From Saprospiraceae bacterium (GTDB taxonomy: Bacteria > Bacteroidota > Bacteroidia > Chitinophagales > Saprospiraceae): a DNA stretch of 15,796 nt. The stretch lies in the NCBI GenBank assembly GCA_016710585.1, contig JADJVN010000037.1, positions 1 through 15,796 on the forward strand, in the 5' to 3' direction. The notes beneath the pieces were generated by a model that was not told the origin of the DNA, made no database searches, and saw nothing but the letters and a program-made list of their open reading frames with translations. A program made the position numbers and the translations under genes. This document shows, piece by piece, positions 1 through 7,005 of this stretch; position 1 is the stretch's first letter; every line of letters begins with the position of its first letter.

Positions 1-1007
1 TGATCATCTTCTTCGCCGCCTTTTGCAATGCTAGAAATATTATCATCATTTATTGAGCCAGGTGTTACTGCTGTTTCACCTATAGCATTACTTGCAGGAT
101 TACTATCTGCTTCTTTTGTATTAACGATGGTATTTGTATTATCTCTGATTTCTGAAATTTCAGCATAATTATTCCATGATGAAATACCACTTGCCATTTG
201 TACTCTTAGATTGATTGTAACCAATGCACTATCACCAGGATTAATTACAGGTGCATATATATAACTTACCAATGGTGCAGCCCCTGTCCATCCAATATTA
301 TCTCCACTTGCATAACTATATCCTGAAGGAATATAATCATTGATTTTAGTATTTTGCAATGGAACATTTCCTTGATTGAAAATGCGAATATTGAATGTAA
401 TCAATTGATTATATGAATAAGGACCTGCAGTGGCAACTGTCTTTCGAAGTGCCATATCAATGATTTGAATCATAGCAGGGTCTTCATCATCCTCATCAGT
501 TATACCATCTGTATTGGTATCTCTACCATCATCTGCGATGTGATCATCAGTACTTGTACCTGCAACTCCACCAACATCATTTGTTGGGTTGTTATCGGGC
601 TTGCTGTCGATATCATTATTTGTCATATTATTTCCAGCTGCATCTTCGGCTCTGAATATTTCAGATTTATTTACATAAGCATTTGCAGTAGAACAATAAT
701 TTACTTTTAATTTTATTTGATATGAAACTGAATCACCTGGAACAATATTTCCAGTCAATGTCATCTGAGCTATGCGTGAACTACTACTATATATCCAAGC
801 TGGTTCATTGATCACTAAAAATTCATATCCACAAGGAATGTAATCTAAGATCGTCACATCACTTGCTGTGATACTTCCTTGATTGAATACTTTTACTTCA
901 AAACAAACTGTATCACCATAAGTCCAACTTGTTTTTGGATTTACAATTGTTTTTCTCAACGCCAAATCAAAAATTTGAATACCTGCTGGATCGTGATCAT
1001 CTTCTTC
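1..1007 (-). CDS. Giant surface protein, distal visible segment: DUF11-type repeats 5 and 6 (partial, runs off left edge)
   Basis: Read on the minus strand from position 1007, this frame stays open to the window edge and continues the protein of the segment ending at 997. It joins that segment if one G is removed from the G5 run at 1007-1011: the Gly-rich tail then runs into GEEDDHDPA, matching the other repeat borders. It holds two DUF11-like units. One starts at 968 with DLALRK and has a PCG motif and a second Cys. The next starts at 458 with DMALRK and has PSG and no Cys pair. Each has the family core pattern FNQG, then DYIP, then PGDS. An Asp-rich linker (DTNTDGITDEDDEDPA, about 510-460) separates them. 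The segment ends at EEDDH, about nine codons before an expected seventh repeat. Extracellular adhesin or cell-surface stalk is inferred. There is no start of its own; it is part of the gene beginning at 9359. Confidence 0.85.
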
Positions 1008-2889
1008 CCCCACCTAGATTTGTACTGCTGATATTATTATCTGCTGTACTTCCCGGAAGCACAGATAATTCAGCTGCATTATTAGACCCTGGTTGAGAAT
1101 CTGAATCATCATTAGTTCTATCTGTACCTGACAAGTCTTGAACACTTGTTATTTGTGAATAATTAATCCAAGCATTACTTGCCCCTGTTGTTTGTTTTAC
1201 ACGTAAAATGATATCAACAAAGGTGCTATCTCCAGGATTAAGAGTATTAGTTATAATGCGAGATACTGTAGGAATACTTCCTGTCCACAATGGATTATCT
1301 GATGCTAAATAATTAAATCCTGACGGAATGTAATCTGCGACAGTTGTATTTTGAACAGAGATAGTTCCTTGATTGAATACTTTTATTCTGAATGTTAAAG
1401 CTTGTCCATAAGTATATGGTCCTGCAGTCAACAATTCTTTCTTCAATGCGAGGTCTATGATTTCCAATGTTTCTGGATCATGATCATCTTGATCTAATGC
1501 ATTCGTTGTTGCATTATCTATTGGTGTACCATCATTTGCTTGATTGCCATCAGGACTACTATCGATATCCAATGTAGGACTACCAGCTCCATCTTGTGAA
1601 GAAGTAATTTCAGAAATATTTGTATAAGCTTTCTGAGTAATACATGACGTTAACTGCAATGTAATCGGTATCGCCACACTATCTCCTGGTAATAATGGAC
1701 CAGCATAAGTTGTAGTTGCTTCTCTTGTCGCGGAATTGTATGACCAAGTTGGACTATTCCCTATGAGATAAGTTAATCCACATGGTAAACTATCTACTAT
1801 TGATATATTTCTTGCCGTAACATTTCCTTGATTGAATATCCAATGATTGTAAGTGATAGGATCTCCAAATCGATAAGGACCTGCTGTAACTTTGACTTTC
1901 TTTAAAGCGAGATCATACACTTGTATCCAAGCTGGGTCATGATCATCTTCTTCCGCACCTTTTGCTGTGCTATAAATATTATTGTCATTTGTAGTTCCTG
2001 GAACTAAATTATTTTCTTCTGAATAACTACTATTTGGATTGCTATCTGCATCTGCATTATTTACTATTGCATTTGTTGCATCTCTTATTTCTGTTATCTG
2101 AGCAAAATTTGTCCAATTTGTCGCACCTGTTCCACTTAATATTCTCAATTGGATTGGAACCATCACACTATCGCCAGGATTAATGATTGGAACTATTGTA
2201 TAACTGACAGTTGGAGCTGCATTAAACCAGCCAATATTATCTGCTGCAGAATAACTATAACCTGATGGAATATAATCTGTGATTACGGTATTTTGCATTC
2301 TAACTGTTCCTTGATTATAGACCCAAATATTAAATTGAATCAACTGACCATAAGTATATGGTGCTGCAGTAGCAATTACTTTTCTCAAAGCCATGTCGAT
2401 GATTGGTATAGAAGCAGGGTCTGCATCATCCTCGTCTGTGATACCGTTTCCATCAGTATCCAAACCATCATCTGTGATATGATTATCAGTGTTTGTTCCT
2501 GGCACTCCTCCTACATCATTTCCAAGTACAGCATCTTCTCTAGAATCCCGATCAGGAAAATCATAAATATTATCTGAAGATGCAATCTCTGCAATGTTCA
2601 CTAAACTGCTTCCTCTAAAATCTGAATTGATTGTAAATGTAATATCAACACTTGAAGTTGACATTGCAGCTACCAATGGTATCGTAAGATTCAAATTTGC
2701 AATGGATCCTGATTGTGTCCAATCTGCATCATTCAAACTTAATCCTGTTGGAATATAATCATTGACTTGAACATTAGTAGCATCCAAGTTTCCTTGATTT
2801 GTTACAGTGATCGTAAAGGTAATACTTTGTCCTGGCGCATATGGACCAGGAGACACACTTGTGTTTATCACTTTGGTCAATGCAAGATC
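1..2889 (-). repeat. Array of at least six DUF11-type repeats in an alternating A/B pattern
   Basis: Protein-level repeats, taking the D of DLAL/DMAL as the unit start. Unit 1 is 2398-2889, unit 2 is 1915-2397, unit 3 is 1456-1914, unit 4 is 969-1455, unit 5 is 459-968 and unit 6 is 1-458 (cut by the edge). Units are 459-510 bp. Units 2, 4 and 6 share DYIPSG, no Cys in the core, and a W...P.VS pattern. Units 3 and 5 share PCG, P.W.Y.S..R, a second Cys (TSC or NYC) and AY.N.SEI. Unit 1 is the most like ordinary DUF11 (PGPYAPGQSITFTITVTNQG). The DNA copies have diverged, so this is an old expansion, not a recent tandem duplication. Confidence 0.87.
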
Positions 2890-3270
2890 TGCAAATTTAT
2901 CATTGATCAAAACTTCATAATCTTCGACTTCTCCACTATAGGCTAAACCACCTGGAGTTGAAGTTGTAATTCCTGCATCTTTTGTCAAACGCAAACGAAT
3001 ATAACTCATCCCTACACTAATGTCGGATGGTACTGTAAAATTCAAATCAAATGTTTGATCTACTGATCCATCTGGGACAGGTACTTGTACACCTTCATTT
3101 GCATCAAATGTTCCATTGCGATCAAAATCAACCCATGCAGTTAGGTATGCCAACATGCCTGTTTCATTGGTCGCTTTTGCTTGTAATGTATATGTAAAAC
3201 CTTTGAGACCAATTCCTAGTGGTGGAATACTGGATAATGCATCTTCATCATCAATATTGGCTACTGTCAT
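997..3270 (-). CDS. Giant surface protein, segment with end of GEVED domain and DUF11-type repeats 1-4
   Basis: This open frame of 757 codons is a middle piece of the gene starting at 9359. The ATG at 3270 is not a true start, since homology continues upstream of it through two frameshifts. Residues 1-123 are the latter part of a GEVED domain, ending in the signature YSGEVEDYEV (residues 111-120). From residue 128 come four DUF11-type units beginning DLALTK (128), DMALRK (292), DLALKK (453) and DLALKK (606). Each has a core NQG, DYIP or DSLP, and PGDS-type motif and ends in an Asp-rich linker such as EEDDHDPA or DEDDADPA. The frame stops at 997 just after a Gly run because of one extra G at 1007-1011. 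DUF11 units usually form extended beta-sandwich stalks on secreted bacterial proteins. Surface adhesion is inferred, not shown. Confidence 0.88.
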   Translation of the reverse strand: MTVANIDDEDALSSIPPLGIGLKGFTYTLQAKATNETGMLAYLTAWVDFDRNGTFDANEGVQVPVPDGSVDQTFDLNFTVPSDISVGMSYIRLRLTKDAGITTSTPGGLAYSGEVEDYEVLINDKFADLALTKVINTSVSPGPYAPGQSITFTITVTNQGNLDATNVQVNDYIPTGLSLNDADWTQSGSIANLNLTIPLVAAMSTSSVDITFTINSDFRGSSLVNIAEIASSDNIYDFPDRDSREDAVLGNDVGGVPGTNTDNHITDDGLDTDGNGITDEDDADPASIPIIDMALRKVIATAAPYTYGQLIQFNIWVYNQGTVRMQNTVITDYIPSGYSYSAADNIGWFNAAPTVSYTIVPIINPGDSVMVPIQLRILSGTGATNWTNFAQITEIRDATNAIVNNADADSNPNSSYSEENNLVPGTTNDNNIYSTAKGAEEDDHDPAWIQVYDLALKKVKVTAGPYRFGDPITYNHWIFNQGNVTARNISIVDSLPCGLTYLIGNSPTWSYNSATREATTTYAGPLLPGDSVAIPITLQLTSCITQKAYTNISEITSSQDGAGSPTLDIDSSPDGNQANDGTPIDNATTNALDQDDHDPETLEIIDLALKKELLTAGPYTYGQALTFRIKVFNQGTISVQNTTVADYIPSGFNYLASDNPLWTGSIPTVSRIITNTLNPGDSTFVDIILRVKQTTGASNAWINYSQITSVQDLSGTDRTNDDSDSQPGSNNAAELSVLPGSTADNNISSTNLGGGRR

Positions 3271-3305
3271 TTGATTGTCATCACCGGTTGCTGCAGTACC
3301 AACTG

Positions 3306-3450
3306 CTACAGGAATCCATTTGGCTCGGCATCGATTTCATCACCCAAGAATAAATCTGGAATGATAACATGTTGTGCTCCACTCGAAGCAAGATTTGTTT
3401 TGTATGAACTTGGTGCATCAGAAAAATCAAAGAATAAAATTCCAGCATCG
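3306..3450 (-). CDS. Giant surface protein, frameshifted bridge carrying the N-terminal part of the GEVED domain
   Basis: Between the frame ending at 3427 and the one opening at 3270 lies a third-frame stretch that encodes the expected start of a GEVED domain: DFSDAPSSYKTNLAS, then GAQHVIIPDLFLGDEIDAEP. This is the classic opening of such domains (DFGDAP.SY.T...GA.H), followed by the Asp-rich IDDED motif at the start of the next frame. Reaching it requires removing one T from TTT at 3451-3453, giving GFDAGILFFDFSD. Leaving it requires adding one C near 3311-3312, giving NGFPVAVGTAATGDDN and removing the TAG at 3306-3308. The presence of a complete conserved domain across two opposite indels is strong evidence that the flanking frames are one gene. 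Confidence 0.8.
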
Positions 3451-6400
3451 AAATCCAAATTCCTCACCATTCGGAACATAATAATTCGTAGTAAATCCTG
3501 TTACAATATTTGCATCAGAATCATCAGTATCTACACCTAAATTTGATTTAGTGAATGAAGCTCCATTTGGCAAAATAAATTTAATCACATAATCTGCAGC
3601 AGGTATAGTATCAAATATATAAAAACCATTAGCATCTGTTAAGGTACTTGAAATTGGTGTTCCTAGATCATTTGCATAAAATAATTGAACTTCTATATTT
3701 TCTAATCCTGGTTCATTAGCTTCTTGAATTCCATTGAAATTATAATCTAACCAAACAGTATCATCCAATGCTGTATTACCGCAATCGATCAAACTCACTT
3801 TTGCAATATAAAAAGCAGGACATCCATTAGCATCGAGATAATCTAAACGATAATCTCTAGGTGCTGACAATCCTGATACCGTCGTAATAGGTGAATTTGG
3901 ATTATTCAATCCTGTCGTAGGTGACCACTGATAATTTGATCCTCCTGTTGGACCAGCTAAATTGAAACTAGCACTCATACACACATTAAATACTGCACTG
4001 TCTCGTATTTCAGGATAAACAGTAAAATGTATCGTATCATAATCAGCGCACTGATTATTTCTTGTGGTACGCAATACATAATCAAGGTTATAATTTACAC
4101 CACTCGTATTTCTAGCTTTGAAAGTGGTTTGCGTCGTATCTGTATTTAAAATAAATGCAATATTACTTCCTCCAGTTGGCAACCATTTATAATCAACTCC
4201 TTTGGTCAATGGAATTGGTCCTACACCTGTAATTAATTCATTGCTACAAGCTTCAAAATCCGTAGTATAAGATTGAATTAATCTAGGATATGATAAAAAT
4301 GAAGTCATGACTTCGCATACACATGATGTAGCAGGATTAATCACCGCCATCAATCGACACGTGGTTCCCGCCATTACTGTATCACATGCATCCAAATTCA
4401 AAGAATCGCCATTGGCCAACTCTATATTAAATGTCCTAGTAAATAAGAGGACATCACCAGTTCCCAAATCTCCATCACCATCTTCTGCATAAACTTCTAA
4501 TACAAACGGTGTGCCTGCAGGAGCATCTTCACCAGTATTTTTTATAGAGAATGAATAACAAACTTCTTCCATATCTGGTAATATGGCCGTTGTGCTAGTA
4601 TGGAATTCACTAAGAGAAACATTAGGTTTTACAAATGTGATAAATTCTTCTGTCTCATCTGATATCGCTCTTACAGCACAATCACTTCCAGTACTGATAC
4701 ATTTTGCGGTCTTTGAACTAAACGTGTAGGCAACTATTGGATACGCTCTACACTCTTGTTGAGCATCTTGCGCTTCGATTGAAAATTTGAATTTCACTTG
4801 CGTTAAGGCTGTCAAACCATCAACGATGTCCCAAATCAAATTCTCTTGTCCATTGATCACTTGTACAACTGGAGGCAAAGAACCAGCATTCATGATATTC
4901 ACAAAACTGCCTGGTACATAATGAACTCCTGGTGGTAATTTTATTAAAATTGAATCTTTACTTGCTGTACTTACACTGCCTGGTGATATCGCAAATTCTA
5001 CATTAATATCGGCACGTTCAAGTAAACATGGATTCAATGTATCTGCATCTAACTTAACTTCCGTTTTATAAATTTCAGGAAGTCCAGCAATTTGAACTGC
5101 ACCAGCTGGTGAAAATTTATAATTCGTCAAATCACCACAAGCATTATATGCCCAACTCAGGAATCTGGCTCTACTGCCAGAAGCATAATTACAAGTAGTT
5201 ACAGTTTTAAATCTTACAAATGTATAATTCAAACCTAACATTAATGTACCAGGTAATCCTGTGGATTCCAATACTGTATCTTGCTGAGATACATTCATTT
5301 TCCAAGTATTTCCATATAAATTTATTGGATCACTTGCACTCTCCCAAGTTGCATCCAAATAATTTCCACTTGATGGAGGAGGATATGCGATCTCAAAAGA
5401 TCCTGGAATATATAATTGTCCATCTGGCAAATCAAACTGAAGATTAATATCACTTAAGCTTCCTAAAACGGTACTGGACAATTGAATAACATAATCTTGC
5501 TCAGCACACAAATCATTGATAACCGGTGTTTCAGGAAATTTAATAATCATTCCTAATTCAGCATCTACTGGCTCTAAATATAATGTCTGTGGATTATTAC
5601 ATGTCGCTTCAGCTAATGAATAAGGATATGTTTTACAATTCCACCCAGTGTTAACGATCATGCTATCGATTGAACAATTATTTCCTGTTACACATATCTC
5701 AAATACTCTTACAAATGGAGAGCCAGATACAGCACTGTTCATCAACCCAATTTGATAGATCCCAACTTGTGGAGTATAGGTAATAGGGCTTGCAGGATTT
5801 GTGATATCTCTTACTGATTGAATTAAAATAGAACCAGATGCATTTTGTACTGTCAACCATGTCAATTGTGATGCATAGTCACTCGAATTGACCAGTTGTA
5901 CTTCAAAACAAGTTTCTTCACCAATCATCTGCTGGGTCTTAATCGGTGTCTGAATTGATAAATTTGGTGCCCCTACATATCCATAACTTAACCCATTTGA
6001 ATTATCTGGTGGCAAAGATTTTGAATAAGCTACTCTACCCGTTTCTAATTCATCATATCCAAAAACTTTCGGATCTAGACTAAACCAATATCTTGGTTTT
6101 TGAAATAATCCATTCACAGTAGTAACTGTAGTTTCACATGCACCTATAAAACGAGGGTATCCTACAAAACGATAACCTTCATCTGCAATCAGCGCTCCAA
6201 AATTATCTCTTATGAAATCATAAGATCTAAAATACAATGTGTCTCCTACAATAGTGATATATGGAGAAGTAACTGGAATTTCGCCCCAATAATACCCTTG
6301 ATTTATCGATCCTGGAGAATCTAAATCACCATAGACTCCATTAGTTATCGGAACAATTCCTACTGGATCAGGTCGTCCAATAAAATCTTTAGCATAATAA

Positions 6401-7005
6401 TGCCATCTATATCGATCGTAAACCAATGCCGGTGCGATATATGTTTTATGAATTGTGGCGTGCCCTTTTGGTGTTCTATACTCGAATGGAAAATAATCTA
6501 AATTATAATTTCCAATAAAAAAACCAACCCAATCATAACCATTATGTCCAAGACTACAACCGCCTAGATTTGTTCCATTTGATGAACTTAAGAAGGCTTT
6601 CATTTCCACATAATATACTCGATCTCTAGTATCATCACAAGCATATCGATCTGCTGGTGCAACATCCCATAACGTATCATGAGTAGCAAAACTATAATCA
6701 TCTATAATTAAAGGTTTGAATACATTTCCATCAGTATAAACATTAAAAGTTGGATCAGATACGGTAAATAAAACTGTCACTTCGACAGTGTCATTATTTT
6801 CATAAACCAAATCAGCTGGAACATTATTCCCAAGATAATTTAAATTTCCAGGATGCAAATTTGTAATGACTTGAGTCCCACTTGGAAACTGCTGTACTAA
6901 ATCCGCTGTATAAGTTGTACCATCCTCTTTTATAATTTTAGCTGAACCACCTAGTGGTGTTATTGTAGCATCAAAACCCGTAGGTAACTGCATCACCCTT
7001 CCCAT
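3427..7005 (-). CDS. Giant surface protein, central segment: beta-sandwich and PKD/Ig-like modules, SdrD_B domain
   Basis: An open frame of 1,192 codons, again an internal piece of the gene starting at 9359; the ATG at 7005 lies inside the overlap created by a frameshift at 6996-7003. The first ~350 residues are Tyr/Trp-rich, with no family I can name. The middle contains two degenerate DUF11-like modules marked by LP.G..Y.PGSF. Toward the end are PKD/Ig-like modules with YKWLPTGGSN and YQWSPTTGLNNPNSP, typical of Bacteroidota secreted proteins. Residues ~1081-1175 (about 3765-3480) are an SdrD_B domain: DDTVWLDYNFNGIQEANEPG, then DANGFYIFDTIP, a fold seen in staphylococcal Sdr proteins and in many Bacteroidota giants. 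The frame then reads briefly into nonsense (FRCWNFIL) because of one extra T. Many Cys residues fit an oxidised extracellular protein. Confidence 0.88.
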   Translation of the reverse strand: MGRVMQLPTGFDATITPLGGSAKIIKEDGTTYTADLVQQFPSGTQVITNLHPGNLNYLGNNVPADLVYENNDTVEVTVLFTVSDPTFNVYTDGNVFKPLIIDDYSFATHDTLWDVAPADRYACDDTRDRVYYVEMKAFLSSSNGTNLGGCSLGHNGYDWVGFFIGNYNLDYFPFEYRTPKGHATIHKTYIAPALVYDRYRWHYYAKDFIGRPDPVGIVPITNGVYGDLDSPGSINQGYYWGEIPVTSPYITIVGDTLYFRSYDFIRDNFGALIADEGYRFVGYPRFIGACETTVTTVNGLFQKPRYWFSLDPKVFGYDELETGRVAYSKSLPPDNSNGLSYGYVGAPNLSIQTPIKTQQMIGEETCFEVQLVNSSDYASQLTWLTVQNASGSILIQSVRDITNPASPITYTPQVGIYQIGLMNSAVSGSPFVRVFEICVTGNNCSIDSMIVNTGWNCKTYPYSLAEATCNNPQTLYLEPVDAELGMIIKFPETPVINDLCAEQDYVIQLSSTVLGSLSDINLQFDLPDGQLYIPGSFEIAYPPPSSGNYLDATWESASDPINLYGNTWKMNVSQQDTVLESTGLPGTLMLGLNYTFVRFKTVTTCNYASGSRARFLSWAYNACGDLTNYKFSPAGAVQIAGLPEIYKTEVKLDADTLNPCLLERADINVEFAISPGSVSTASKDSILIKLPPGVHYVPGSFVNIMNAGSLPPVVQVINGQENLIWDIVDGLTALTQVKFKFSIEAQDAQQECRAYPIVAYTFSSKTAKCISTGSDCAVRAISDETEEFITFVKPNVSLSEFHTSTTAILPDMEEVCYSFSIKNTGEDAPAGTPFVLEVYAEDGDGDLGTGDVLLFTRTFNIELANGDSLNLDACDTVMAGTTCRLMAVINPATSCVCEVMTSFLSYPRLIQSYTTDFEACSNELITGVGPIPLTKGVDYKWLPTGGSNIAFILNTDTTQTTFKARNTSGVNYNLDYVLRTTRNNQCADYDTIHFTVYPEIRDSAVFNVCMSASFNLAGPTGGSNYQWSPTTGLNNPNSPITTVSGLSAPRDYRLDYLDANGCPAFYIAKVSLIDCGNTALDDTVWLDYNFNGIQEANEPGLENIEVQLFYANDLGTPISSTLTDANGFYIFDTIPAADYVIKFILPNGASFTKSNLGVDTDDSDANIVTGFTTNYYVPNGEEFGFRCWNFIL

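Noticed and set aside
465..710. Short plus-strand open frame opposite the DUF11 repeats, Ile/Cys/Ser-rich
   Set aside because: Antisense shadow of Asp/Thr-rich repeat coding; similar Ile-rich shadows recur opposite each repeat (also 2293-2577).
997..1020. Phase variation by slippage in the G5 run
   Set aside because: The run is short, and other indels nearby hit non-surface genes, so error is the simpler reading.
1..2889. CRISPR-like or recent tandem DNA repeat
   Set aside because: Repeats are about 480 bp, coding, and diverged at DNA level; no short identical repeats with unique spacers.
3271..3540. Plus-strand open frame over the junction of two large minus frames
   Set aside because: It lies opposite the mended GEVED/SdrD_B coding and has no recognisable content.
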